Assembly: GCA_038329895.1 (NCBI GenBank)
Contig: JBBQNM010000012.1
Coordinates: forward strand, 1-40,392
Length of the DNA stretch: 40,392 nt
Source of the DNA: Mayfieldus sp038329895
GTDB lineage: Bacteria; Actinomycetota; Thermoleophilia; Solirubrobacterales; 70-9
Reading direction: 5' to 3'
Shown: piece by piece, positions 22,584 through 30,104 of the stretch
Numbering within the stretch: the stretch's first letter is position 1
Layout: the number at the start of each line of letters is the position of its first letter
Notes under the pieces: generated by a model
The model's database searches: none
Told to the model about the DNA's origin: nothing
The model's input: the letters and a program-made list of their open reading frames with translations, nothing else
Translations under genes and position numbers: made by a program

Positions 22584-23303
22584 TCACCCAGGGTAAATGC
22601 CGTCCAGCCGCCACTGCCAAGGCGGGCGCTCACCGGCCGGGAAGCGGTATTGGTTGCGTCCCGGCAGCGTCTCCAGCGGGACCAGGTTCGGGTCGTCGCG
22701 CAGCAGCACCGCGGTGCCGCTCGCGGCGGCGACGTCGGCGGGGGTCGCCCGGCGAATCTCCCGCTCCCAGCCCAGTCCCGGCCTGTAGCGCCAATAGCTG
22801 AGTTCGACGTAGCCGCGCGAGCGTCGCCGGTCGTCGATCGAGGTGAAGACCGTGGTGCGCCGGCCCGACGTTGTCAGGTGAAGCCCCTCGGGGCCGGGCC
22901 GCGGCACCGCGCAGCTCGGCTGGCGGCAATAGCGGAAGTCGACCGGCATCAGTGGCAGGCTCCCAGGGCCGAGGCGAGCGGCGAGCTGCGGCGCGAGAGC
23001 TCGGGCGAGACGGGCGAGCGGCCAGCCGTATGCCCGCACGAGTGGATGGTGGCGGCAGGCGTCGGGAAGGCGCGGCGCGCAGGCCATTCGACGGGCGATC
23101 GTCGCCCCGATCGCTCGGCCTCCATCCCGCGGCGGGCCGGCGGCGAAGGCGGACACGGCCGCGATCATCATCAGCGCGATCAGCGCCACCAGCCCCGCCT
23201 GCTCGACGCTCGCCGCACCGCGTTGGCCCGAAAGGATCCGAGGTTGCATGCGCGCGAAGGTAGAGGCGAGTGGCTCACGAGAGGCGCGACGATTGGGTCG
23301 CAT
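22584..23303 (-). CDS. prepilin-like exported protein of unknown function
   Basis: A 239-residue protein. The N-terminal region has a type IV prepilin/TadE-like signal: SGQRG then AASVE, giving Gly at -1 and Glu at +5, followed by the hydrophobic QAGLVALIALMMIAAVSAF. It should be processed by a prepilin peptidase and remain as a pseudopilin or be assembled. The rest is unrecognised, with two Cys pairs (CAPRLPDAC and CRQPSC) and a basic C-terminal region GYVELSYWRYRPGLGWEREI ending DGIYPG. ATG 23303 is used; ATG 23249 directly before QPRILSGQRG is an alternative. Its 3' third is duplicated at 21478-21694. Confidence 0.6.
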   Translation of the reverse strand: MRPNRRASREPLASTFARMQPRILSGQRGAASVEQAGLVALIALMMIAAVSAFAAGPPRDGGRAIGATIARRMACAPRLPDACRHHPLVRAYGWPLARLARALAPQLAARLGPGSLPLMPVDFRYCRQPSCAVPRPGPEGLHLTTSGRRTTVFTSIDDRRRSRGYVELSYWRYRPGLGWEREIRRATPADVAAASGTAVLLRDDPNLVPLETLPGRNQYRFPAGERPPWQWRLDGIYPG

Positions 23304-23317
23304 CCCGGCGTCTCAAG

Positions 23318-23345
23318 CGACTAGCGACTAACGACTAGCGACTAA
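23318..23345. repeat. four-unit heptamer tandem array (CGACTAR)
   Basis: Four exact 7-base units, CGACTAG-CGACTAA-CGACTAG-CGACTAA, 28 bases in total, so also a 14-base unit repeated twice. It lies in the 52-base gap between divergent genes (23303 and 23356), 10 bases before the plus-strand ATG. The unit number and length match the two GAGGAAC arrays in the nuo operon, although the sequence differs. It resembles short tandemly repeated repetitive (STRR) heptamers. Confidence 0.85.
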
Positions 23346-23355
23346 TCTCTATTCC

Positions 23356-23625
23356 ATGGAAGGCAGCGGCTTCAACATCTTTGGCGACCCCGAGGAGTTG
23401 CGTGCCAGGCTCGAGGAGCTGGCCGAGCAGGCCCAGTCGTCGCAGCGCGTCGCCTGGGCCGACAACGCGATCCGGCTCGCGGTCGAGATGACCGTCGCCG
23501 CGATCAACCAGCTCGATCTGACCGGTGGAAGCGACGAGCAGGCCGTGCAGGTGCGCGACGCGATCCGGATCGTCTTCCCGGAGGCTGTGACGCTGGTTCG
23601 CGAAGCGCGCGAAGGCTTCGCCTAG
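23356..23625 (+). CDS. small acidic helical hypothetical protein
   Basis: Not recognised. An 89-residue protein, almost entirely helical by pattern: GDPEELRARLEELAEQAQSS (about 10-29), ADNAIRLAVEMTVAAINQLD and DAIRIVFPEAVTLVREAREG. There is no signal peptide and no cysteine. Possibly a small dimeric regulator or adaptor. The stop TAG (23623-23625) abuts the ATG of the SDR gene with no gap, so the two are coupled. The start follows the heptamer array and has no Shine-Dalgarno sequence. Confidence 0.65.
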   Translation: MEGSGFNIFGDPEELRARLEELAEQAQSSQRVAWADNAIRLAVEMTVAAINQLDLTGGSDEQAVQVRDAIRIVFPEAVTLVREAREGFA

Positions 23626-24429
23626 ATGGCGCTTCCGGAATCGAGCGAGGCGTCGACCGCACTGGTCACTGGCGCCTCGTCGGGGATCGGTGCGGCGATC
23701 GCCACGTCTCTGGCCAGCCGGGGCCACGCGCTGACGCTGGTCGCCCGGCGCGAGGACCGGCTCACCGAGTTGGCGACCCAGCTTCACGAGCGCTTTGGCG
23801 TGCGCACCGGCGTCGTCGCCTGCAATCTCGCTGACCCCGCCGAGCGCGATCGGCTTGCCGCCAAGATCGCCGAGCTCGACCTCGATGTCGAGGTGCTGGT
23901 CAACAACGCCGGCTTCGGTTCCGCGGGCGACTTCGTCGACGCCGATCGCGAGCGCCAGGTCGAGATGGTGCGTGTCAACTGCGAGACGGTCGTCGACCTG
24001 ACCGGCCGCTACGTGCCGGACATGGTGCAGCGCGGTCGCGGTGCGGTGATCAACGTCGCCTCGATGGCCGCCTTCCAGCCCCTGCCCAAGAACGCTACCT
24101 ACGCCGCCACCAAGGCCTTCGTGCTCAGCTTCACAGAGGCGCTGCACCACGAGCTGAAGGGGGCCGGGGTGACTGCGAGCGCGGTCTGTCCGGGCCCGGT
24201 GCGGACCGAGTTCATGGACGCCGCGGGGATGGAGCGCACGGAGAGCACGCCGGACTTCATCTGGACCTCGGCCGAGGACGTCGCCGAGGAGGCGGTGAAG
24301 GCTGCGGAAGCCGGAAAGCGCGCGGTCGTGCCCGGGAGGATCAACTACGCGGGCTCATTGCTCGGCCGCTATTCGCCGCGCAAGATCGTCCTGCCGCTCA
24401 GCAGCCGGATTTGGAGTCGGGTCGAGTAG
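23626..24429 (+). CDS. short-chain dehydrogenase/reductase (SDR)
   Basis: A classical 267-residue SDR oxidoreductase. Nucleotide-binding TGASSGIG (15-22) and RR after the second strand (VARREDR) favour NADP(H). Structural NNAG (93-96), catalytic Ser146 in NVASMAAF, and Tyr159/Lys163 in YAATK complete the active site, so it should be functional. The CPGPVRTEF segment follows. The substrate is probably a ketone or hydroxyl of a lipid or small molecule; the sequence resembles the DltE/YqjQ-like group of broad reductases. It is second in a three-gene operon, directly after the 89-residue protein and overlapping the alpha/beta-hydrolase-like gene by 19 bases. Confidence 0.9.
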   Translation: MALPESSEASTALVTGASSGIGAAIATSLASRGHALTLVARREDRLTELATQLHERFGVRTGVVACNLADPAERDRLAAKIAELDLDVEVLVNNAGFGSAGDFVDADRERQVEMVRVNCETVVDLTGRYVPDMVQRGRGAVINVASMAAFQPLPKNATYAATKAFVLSFTEALHHELKGAGVTASAVCPGPVRTEFMDAAGMERTESTPDFIWTSAEDVAEEAVKAAEAGKRAVVPGRINYAGSLLGRYSPRKIVLPLSSRIWSRVE

Positions 24430-25220
24430 AGGGTCCGCTGCTCCTCAACGGGGTTGAGCTGAGCTGGCGCGACCGCGGCGCCGGCCCCCCGTTGTTGCTT
24501 CTGCACGAGACGGCGACGACAACGGCGATCTGGGAGCCCCTGATCGACGCGATCGGCGGCGACGCGCGCACGATCGCCCCCGATCGCCGCGGCTGGGGCG
24601 CCTCCGGTGCCCCGGAGCAGTACGCGGCGACCACGGTCGAGGAGCAGGCCGCCGACGCGGACGCGCTGCTGCGCGAGATCGACGCCGGACCGGCGGTCGT
24701 CTGCGGCGCCGGCCTCGGCGCCGTTGTTGCCCTCGAGCTGTTGCTGCGCCACCGCGACCTCGCCCGGGGGGCGGTCGTGGTCGAGCCGCCGTTGCTCGCC
24801 TTCCTGCCAGAGGCCACCCAGGGACTGGCGGTCGATCGCCAGCGGATCGCCGAGGCCGTGCAGGGGGGCGGGCCGGAAGCAGCGATCGACCTCTACCTCG
24901 GCGGCGGGCTACCGCACCTTGGGCCGGGTGCGGAGCGGATCCCAGACGCGGTCGGCGCCGAGGCGCGCCAGCGCCCGCTCAGCCTCTTCGCCGAGCTCGG
25001 CACGGTGCCCGCCTGGTCGTTGCGGACCGCCGAGATGCTGGCCACCGACGCGCCATCGCGGATCGTCGTCGGCGCCGCCACGCCGGCGCTCTTGCGCAGC
25101 ACCTCCGAACAGCTCGCGCTTCGCCTCGGGGCCAGCGAGCTCGTGGACTTGGGTGGCGAGGGGCTGCCGCACGTCAGCCGTGCGCCCGAACTCGCGCGCC
25201 TGATCAGGGAATTGCTCTGA
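24411..25220 (+). CDS. alpha/beta-hydrolase-fold protein lacking the nucleophile
   Basis: A 269-residue protein with the order of an alpha/beta hydrolase: oxyanion-loop region LLLLHETATTT (28-38), PDRRGWGAS (57-65), the nucleophile elbow CGAGLGAVVALEL (98-110), and a C-terminal His in GLPHVSRAPELARL (His254). The elbow, normally GxSxG, reads GAGLG, so the nucleophilic Ser is Gly101. Normal ester hydrolysis is thus not expected; it may be a non-hydrolytic binder or use another mechanism. TTG 24411 inside the end of the SDR gene is the only usual start near the conserved N-terminus. It is third in the operon. Confidence 0.75.
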   Translation: MESGRVEGPLLLNGVELSWRDRGAGPPLLLLHETATTTAIWEPLIDAIGGDARTIAPDRRGWGASGAPEQYAATTVEEQAADADALLREIDAGPAVVCGAGLGAVVALELLLRHRDLARGAVVVEPPLLAFLPEATQGLAVDRQRIAEAVQGGGPEAAIDLYLGGGLPHLGPGAERIPDAVGAEARQRPLSLFAELGTVPAWSLRTAEMLATDAPSRIVVGAATPALLRSTSEQLALRLGASELVDLGGEGLPHVSRAPELARLIRELL

Positions 25221-25235
25221 GTCGGCGCCGGCAGT

Positions 25236-25874
25236 TCACTCGAGCCGCAGCGTCAGCTCCAGCACTCCGCCGCGTCCGGCCAGCGCCGCGCCTGTCTCCA
25301 GCAGCACTGCTGCGAGCAGGACCAGCGGAGTGGCGACCACGCTGATGACCGCGTCGATGGCGCGTTGCCATGGCCGACCGGCGGGCGTGGCAACGGCCCG
25401 CCCCAATGCACCGAGCGCGACGTTGCGCCCCCAGGTGAACGAGTTCAGCAGCGTTCCCCACATCGACACGGCGCTGGCGCCGGGGCGCCAGCGCACCCGC
25501 GCGACCTGCTGGTCGCGACCGGAAGCCAGCCGCCGCACCGCCTCCGCTGTAAACAGGTAGCGCGACCCGGCCTCGATCAGCGCCCAGCCGCTGCCGCCCA
25601 GCGATGCCTGAAGGCTGGCGCGATTCGCGATCCGGTAGCGAGGGTCGTCCCCGCCTCTGACCCGCAGCTGCTCGAGTGCGGCAAGCGCCTCGGCCTCGTC
25701 GCCGGGGTCGCCGACGACGCCAAGCCCGCAGGCCTCACAACGACGCACCGGGGCGGCGTCGGGTGCGGTCGCCCAGCCGAACAGCGGCTCGCCGCAGGCG
25801 GGGCAGGGCGGGTTGGCGGGGCCGATTCCGGCCTCCAGTGGCACCGTGGAGGGACGAGCGCCGTTCGGCGCCAC
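25236..25874 (-). CDS. zinc-ribbon protein with C-terminal membrane segment
   Basis: A 212-residue protein of unknown function. An N-terminal zinc ribbon is formed by CPACGE (24-29) and CEACGL (45-50). A middle region of about 100 residues (ASLQASLGGSGWALIEAGSR, then YLFTAEAVRRLASGRDQQVA) has no assignment. The C-terminus holds hydrophobic segments, notably AIDAVISVVATPLVLLAAVL, suggesting membrane association. GTG 25874 overlaps the stop codon of the saccharopine-dehydrogenase-like gene by one base (TAGTG), so the two are coupled. The ribbon-plus-middle arrangement recalls the start of class I methyltransferases with CxxC ribbons, but no SAM motif is present. Confidence 0.65.
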   Translation of the reverse strand: MAPNGARPSTVPLEAGIGPANPPCPACGEPLFGWATAPDAAPVRRCEACGLGVVGDPGDEAEALAALEQLRVRGGDDPRYRIANRASLQASLGGSGWALIEAGSRYLFTAEAVRRLASGRDQQVARVRWRPGASAVSMWGTLLNSFTWGRNVALGALGRAVATPAGRPWQRAIDAVISVVATPLVLLAAVLLETGAALAGRGGVLELTLRLE

Positions 25875-27007
25875 TAACTGGCCGCGGCGGCGGGCTCGGG
25901 CAGCGGCTCGACCTCCGCGTCGACCCCGAAGTCCGCCAGGGCGTCGAGGAAGGACCCGGGGTCGAACGCCTGCGCCGGCGCCAGGGCTCCGACGCGGTCA
26001 AAGGAGGGATCGGCCGCGAGCAACGCCCCGTGTGAGGTGGTCACCGCGGTAAGGCCATAGGGATCCGGACCGCTGACCGTGCCGCGCCGGATCTGCGAAC
26101 CGGCCTTCGCCTCGCAGACGATCGTGAAACGGGTCCCGGCGCGGTCCTGCTCGCTGGGCCCTTCGGGCATGCGATCGACCAGGGCGCCGGCGGCGCGGCG
26201 CAGCGGCGTTCGCATCGCCAACCCCATCGCGGGCATCGCGACTGGCAGCAGCGGCACCAAGCGTCGCGGCGACACGGTGGTGGCGCTGAGCAGCGTGCGC
26301 ACGTTGGCGGTCTCGACGTGGCGCGGCACGGTGATCTGCTCCCCTGAGGGGTAGCGCACCATCGGCTGCTCACCGACCGGCGCCGGGAAGCGCCAGTTGC
26401 CGCGGCTCACCTTCTGTGAGGCGGGGCGCCAGCCGCCGTCGCGCCACTCGAGGTCGCCGCCGCGCATGATCTCCATCGCCGACAGCATCGTGCCGCGGGT
26501 CGCCCCGAAGCCGCGCGTCCAGTAGGCGAGCGTGATCTCATCGAGCGGCTCCAGCCCGGCGGCGGTCAGCGACGCGATCAGGTCGCCGGGCACGTAGTCG
26601 AACCCCATCCCGGTGACCAGCGCCGCCCCCTGCTCCGCGGCGCGGTCCCCATAGCGGTCGAAGACCATCTTCATATAAGGCTGCTCGCCGGTCGTGTCTA
26701 TGTAGTGGGTGCCGGTCTCTGCCGCGGCGGCGAGCACCGGCTCGCCGTGCAGCGTGAACGGCCCGGCGCAGGCGATCACCGCCGCGCACGGCTCCAGCAG
26801 CGAGCGCAGCGCCGCTTCGTCGTCAAGCGACGCGACCGCGACCGGGACGCCTCCGAGTCTCGTCGAGAGCGCGTTCAGCTTTCCCTGGCTGCGGCCGGCG
26901 ATCACGAAGTCCGCCTCGCGGCGCTTCAGCTCCTCGGCGACCAGCGAGCCGGTGAAGCCGGTGGCGCCGTAGACGGCGATCGGACCCGTCTGCTTCGGCG
27001 AAGCCAT
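25874..27007 (-). CDS. saccharopine dehydrogenase-like NAD(P)-binding protein (trans-acting enoyl reductase type)
   Basis: A 377-residue soluble protein. N-terminal Rossmann motif IAVYGATGFTGSLVAEELKR (9-28), the second strand FVIAGRSQGKLNAL, then VIACAGPFTLHGEPVLAAAA and TGTHYIDTTGEQPYMKMVF, all characteristic of the saccharopine-dehydrogenase-like/trans-acting enoyl reductase family (Rv2449c/Rv2953-like). In mycobacteria a member reduces lipid intermediates for phthiocerol and phenolglycolipids; here only the family is safe. ATG 27007 opens MASPKQTGPIAVYG; the open frame upstream is not supported. It is divergent from the CBS protein and coupled to the zinc-ribbon gene. Confidence 0.85.
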   Translation of the reverse strand: MASPKQTGPIAVYGATGFTGSLVAEELKRREADFVIAGRSQGKLNALSTRLGGVPVAVASLDDEAALRSLLEPCAAVIACAGPFTLHGEPVLAAAAETGTHYIDTTGEQPYMKMVFDRYGDRAAEQGAALVTGMGFDYVPGDLIASLTAAGLEPLDEITLAYWTRGFGATRGTMLSAMEIMRGGDLEWRDGGWRPASQKVSRGNWRFPAPVGEQPMVRYPSGEQITVPRHVETANVRTLLSATTVSPRRLVPLLPVAMPAMGLAMRTPLRRAAGALVDRMPEGPSEQDRAGTRFTIVCEAKAGSQIRRGTVSGPDPYGLTAVTTSHGALLAADPSFDRVGALAPAQAFDPGSFLDALADFGVDAEVEPLPEPAAAAS

Positions 27008-27080
27008 ATGCAGGGATGCTATGCGAGCGGCTGGGGTTCGCCTCGTTCGAAGCGCATCGCCGCGCGCGATCGGGCGGCGA

Positions 27081-27086
27081 TACGGT
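27081..27086 (+). promoter_or_regulatory. -10 element for leaderless CBS gene
   Basis: TACGGT six bases before GTG 27093, the spacing expected when transcription starts at or next to the start codon. No Shine-Dalgarno sequence precedes the GTG and no convincing -35 was found. The call is pattern-based. Confidence 0.35.
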
Positions 27087-27092
27087 ACGGCT

Positions 27093-27539
27093 GTGCAGCT
27101 CCGAGAGATCATGACGGCGGGCGTGGTGACCGCCTCCGCGGATGTCAGCGCCTCCGAGGTCGCCCAGCGGATGCGCGACCACAACGTCGGCTCAGTGGTG
27201 ATCGTCGAGCCCGACGGTTTGCCGATCGCGATGGTTACCGACCGCGACCTGGCGATGCGCGTGCTCGCCGACGGCTCAGATCCCTACACGCCGATCGGCG
27301 AGCGGGTCTCGCGCCCGCTGGTCAGCGGAGACCCCGACATGGAGCTCGAGGAGGCGGCGGCGCTGATGGTCCAGCACCGGGTGCGCCGCCTGCCGGTCGT
27401 CGATGCGGGCGAGCTGACCGGAATCGTCACCCTCGATGACATCGCGGTGCGGACCGGGAACCTCGAGGTCGCGCAGCGGATGACCCAGGAGGTCATCGAG
27501 GGCGCACTTCCCCAATTCTTCTTCCACGAGCGCGGCTGA
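27093..27539 (+). CDS. two-CBS-domain protein
   Basis: A 148-residue Bateman-module protein. CBS1 (about 4-60): LREIMTAGVVTASADVSASE, then VGSVVIVEPDGLPIAMVTDR; CBS2 (about 70-125): VSRPLVSGDPDMELEEAAAL, then RVRRLPVVDAGELTGIVTLD. Such modules bind adenine nucleotides (AMP, ATP, NAD, SAM) and signal energy state to partners. No catalytic domain is fused, so it likely regulates another protein. The start GTG 27093 opens the conserved LREIM motif, and the gene looks leaderless. It is first in an operon with a 78-residue protein (one-base overlap) and a membrane protein. Confidence 0.88.
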   Translation: MQLREIMTAGVVTASADVSASEVAQRMRDHNVGSVVIVEPDGLPIAMVTDRDLAMRVLADGSDPYTPIGERVSRPLVSGDPDMELEEAAALMVQHRVRRLPVVDAGELTGIVTLDDIAVRTGNLEVAQRMTQEVIEGALPQFFFHERG

Positions 27540-27775
27540 TGACCGACGAACGCACCCCAGCCGCACCGCCTCGCGGCACGCTCACCCCGACGCAGCGGCG
27601 CAATCGCGAGCGTGTCGAGTCGCTGATCGGGGTCGCGGCGCCATTCCTCGACCTGCTGCTCGCGGTTGGCGACCGCATCTCACGGATCGCCGAGCGGCAG
27701 GACCACGAGTACTACCCGGTGCGCGCAGACGAGCTGCCGCGCGAGGAGCGCAAGGGCGCCGCGACGGGCGACTGA
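27539..27775 (+). CDS. small hypothetical protein of the CBS operon
   Basis: Not recognised. A 78-residue protein: disordered Pro/Thr-rich N-terminus (RTPAAPPRGTLTPTQRRN), one amphipathic or weakly hydrophobic helix RVESLIGVAAPFLDLLLAVG (about 24-43), and a charged tail. It may be a peripheral membrane or partner peptide. ATG 27539 overlaps the CBS stop (TGATG), and the next gene starts one base after its TGA, so it is embedded in a coupled operon, the main evidence that it is real. Confidence 0.65.
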   Translation: MTDERTPAAPPRGTLTPTQRRNRERVESLIGVAAPFLDLLLAVGDRISRIAERQDHEYYPVRADELPREERKGAATGD

Positions 27776-27776
27776 C

Positions 27777-28643
27777 GTGGACCCGAGTCAGATCATCGAG
27801 CGCGAGCGGCGCTGGGCAACCCCTGTCGCGCTGCTGACCATCCTTGGGGTGGTGCTGTTCGCGGTCTCGCTGGTTCTCCTCGCCAGCAAGTACGGGCAGG
27901 GCGGCAACGCCGAGCTGCTGCGCAAGGTCGACAAGGACTCTGGGACCTTGATCCTCGCCTACATGATCCGCGCGCTCGGCTCCGCGCTGTTGGCGGTCCC
28001 GCTCGTCTATCTGTTCCGGGCGGCCCTCGCCCGCAACGAGACGATGCGCGGGCAGCTGATCGGGTTGACCATCGCCGGCCCCCTGTTTCTGGCCGGCCTG
28101 GCCGTGGCCACCGGTCTCTCGCTGCACGCCGCGGCGCCGGATTTCGTCGCCAAGGGGATCGCCGGGACCGGCGATCACGCGGACAAGGTCGCCCAGAACG
28201 TCATCAGCGACCAATCGCTGAGCGGCCTCACTGTCGGCTTCGGAATCGCGGGCACGCTCGGATTTGCGGTCGCGATGGCCTACACCTGCTTCCACGCTAT
28301 GCGGGTCGGCTTGTTGACCCGCTTCTGGGGCTCCCTGGGAGCCGCGCTCGGGGTGGCGTCGATCCTCGTCCTCCAGTACACGCTGCTGTGGATCGCCTAC
28401 CTCGGCCTGCTGATCGGTGGCTGGACGCCGAAGGGCCGCCCGCCCGCCTGGGCCGAAGGCAAGGCGATCCCGTGGCCGACCGCGGGCGAGAAGGCCGCGG
28501 AGTCGTTGGAGGGCGAGTCTGATCCGCCGGCGAGCAGTGATCAGGATGGCGGCAGCGGCGACGGGGACGATGGCGAAGTTGGGACCGTGGTCAACCCCGT
28601 ACGCCAGCCCGGCGAGCGCCGCAAGCGCAAGCGCCGCCGCTGA
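27777..28643 (+). CDS. membrane protein with charged C-terminal tail
   Basis: Not recognised by function. A 288-residue integral membrane protein with about five or six helices: VALLTILGVVLFAVSLVLLA (18-37), LILAYMIRALGSALLAVPLV, LIGLTIAGPLFLAGLAVATG, LSGLTVGFGIAGTLGFAVAM and SLGAALGVASILVLQYTLLW. A conserved-looking PKGRPPAWAEGKAIPWPTAG motif follows the last helix, then a Glu/Asp/Ser/Gly tail and a basic end ERRKRKRRR. Homologues are familiar as hypothetical proteins in Solirubrobacterales (impression). GTG 27777 lies one base after the previous stop. It is likely coupled to the CBS and 78-residue proteins; a nucleotide-gated transport or signalling role would be speculation. Confidence 0.65.
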   Translation: MDPSQIIERERRWATPVALLTILGVVLFAVSLVLLASKYGQGGNAELLRKVDKDSGTLILAYMIRALGSALLAVPLVYLFRAALARNETMRGQLIGLTIAGPLFLAGLAVATGLSLHAAAPDFVAKGIAGTGDHADKVAQNVISDQSLSGLTVGFGIAGTLGFAVAMAYTCFHAMRVGLLTRFWGSLGAALGVASILVLQYTLLWIAYLGLLIGGWTPKGRPPAWAEGKAIPWPTAGEKAAESLEGESDPPASSDQDGGSGDGDDGEVGTVVNPVRQPGERRKRKRRR

Positions 28644-28659
28644 ACGCCGCCCCGGCGTT
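28643..28659. terminator. hairpin between convergent genes
   Basis: AACGCCG-CCC-CGGCGTT, a perfect seven-base-pair stem that starts at the last base of the membrane gene's stop and ends next to the stop of the convergent GH114 gene. A short TTT follows on the plus strand. It should act as a bidirectional terminator. Confidence 0.6.
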
Positions 28660-29475
28660 TCAGGTGCAGGGCTTCCAGGGCTTCGCAGTCAGCGGGTATG
28701 ACTTGCGAATCGAGCTGAACTGCAGCGCCTTGGCCCGCTTGCAGTACTTGCTCGGGCTGATCTCGTACTCGGCTTCGAAGACCGCCTTGCCGGCCTTGAT
28801 GAAGGGAGAGAAGCGCCCGCACTCGTGGTATTGGAAGCACTGCTCGACGACCGCGAAGTCGAAGTCGCCGACCAGCTGCTTTGCCTGCTCTGGATCGTTC
28901 TTCAGCGCCACCGACATCCCGCGGCTGTGGACCTGCCTCGCAACCCAATGGTTGAAGCGGAGCTGGTCGGAGGCGGTGAGCGGAAAGCCGGTTGGGTTGG
29001 TGTAGCCGTTGATGTTGTCCGGCTCCACGGCGTCGAAGCCCTTGCGCTTGCACATGTCGAAGCGCTTCTTCAGCGGCGGCGCGAGCACCGAGATCTTGCG
29101 GATGTCCATCCAGCGCTCGCTAGGGAAGCCCTGGTAGCGCTTGCCGATCACCGACTTCGGGAACTGGTCCTTGTCGGGCCGGTAGTTCTCCCAGGAGCCG
29201 ACGTCGAGGTAGCAGATCGCCTTGCGTCCCTGCGAATGGAGCTGGCGCACGACCCGGGGGGAGACGAAGAAGCCGTCGATCTCATAGACGCCGGCCGGGA
29301 CCGAGGTGTCGATCGGACCCTGCAGCTGCCATTGCCAGGGCGCCGCGGTTGGCGCCGGATGCCAGGGGTCGGAGGCCGCGGCCTTGGAATCACCGCCACC
29401 ACAGGCGGCGAGGGCCGGCAGGGCCAGCGCCATGAGCAGCAAGAAGACAAGCGTCAGTTTGCGTCCCGCCTTCAA
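28660..29475 (-). CDS. GH114-family lipoprotein (endo-alpha-1,4-polygalactosaminidase-like)
   Basis: A 271-residue secreted lipoprotein: signal peptide with lipobox LAAC (Cys25) followed by GGGDSK. The mature part begins PWQWQLQGPIDTSVPAGVYE, the usual GH114/TM1410-like start, with catalytic candidates Asp91 in CYLDVGSWENYRPD and Glu151/Asp153 in AVEPDNINGYTNPTG. Family members cleave galactosaminoglycan polysaccharides; here the target could be an exopolysaccharide. The TTG at 29475 is the only start that keeps a full signal peptide, and it lacks a Shine-Dalgarno sequence. It is divergent from the DJ-1/PfpI gene and converges on the CBS operon with a hairpin between. Confidence 0.85.
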   Translation of the reverse strand: MKAGRKLTLVFLLLMALALPALAACGGGDSKAAASDPWHPAPTAAPWQWQLQGPIDTSVPAGVYEIDGFFVSPRVVRQLHSQGRKAICYLDVGSWENYRPDKDQFPKSVIGKRYQGFPSERWMDIRKISVLAPPLKKRFDMCKRKGFDAVEPDNINGYTNPTGFPLTASDQLRFNHWVARQVHSRGMSVALKNDPEQAKQLVGDFDFAVVEQCFQYHECGRFSPFIKAGKAVFEAEYEISPSKYCKRAKALQFSSIRKSYPLTAKPWKPCT

Positions 29476-29549
29476 GGAGCGGGGATGCTACGTCGCCGAC
29501 GTTGCGCAGGGGTGAATATCCTCGCCAGAGTTCTCGAAAGGAGAGATCG

Positions 29550-30104
29550 ATGACCCACCACACGCACAAACCGCTTCAGGGGCGCAACGCTGCGGTGATG
29601 ATTGGCCCAGCCTTCGAGGACAGCGAGGCGACCTACCCCTACTACCGGCTTCGCGAGGCCGGGGCGGAGGTGACCATCATCGGCATCGAGGAGGGCGAGC
29701 TGAGCGGAAAGCACGGGCAGCCGCTGGAGGTCGAGCGCGCCGCCTCCGCGGTCGACGCCGACGAGCTGGACATCCTGGTGATCGCCGGCGGCATGGGGCC
29801 CGACAAGCTGCGTGCCGACCAGGGCGTTCTGGAGCTGGTGCGAGCGATGGACGCCGCCCGCAAGCCGGTCGCCTTCATCTGCCACGCTGGCTGGGTGCCG
29901 GTCTCGGCCGGGATCGTCGATGGGCGGCGGGTGACCTCCTATCCGACGATCGCCGACGACCTGCGCAACGCCGGTGCCGAGTGGGAGGACGCCGAGGTGG
30001 TCGTAGACGGCAACCTCGTCTCCTCGCGGCGCCCCGACGACCTGCCGGCGTTCATGCGCGAGCTGATCGGGGTCGCGGAGGGCGCCGCGTTGGCCGCGAG
30101 CTAG
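29550..30104 (+). CDS. DJ-1/PfpI-family protein
   Basis: A 184-residue class I glutamine-amidotransferase-like protein. Nucleophile Cys111 lies in the elbow VAFICHAGWVPVS and acidic Glu23 in GPAFEDSEATYPYYRLREAG, as in PfpI/YhbO stress proteins. These have been described as proteases, glyoxalases or deglycases; the exact activity is disputed and cannot be read here. No signal peptide, so cytosolic. ATG 29550 has an excellent AAGGAG six bases upstream, one of the best ribosome-binding sites in the window. The TAG overlaps the stop of the convergent cupredoxin in CTAG 30101-30104. Confidence 0.9.
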   Translation: MTHHTHKPLQGRNAAVMIGPAFEDSEATYPYYRLREAGAEVTIIGIEEGELSGKHGQPLEVERAASAVDADELDILVIAGGMGPDKLRADQGVLELVRAMDAARKPVAFICHAGWVPVSAGIVDGRRVTSYPTIADDLRNAGAEWEDAEVVVDGNLVSSRRPDDLPAFMRELIGVAEGAALAAS

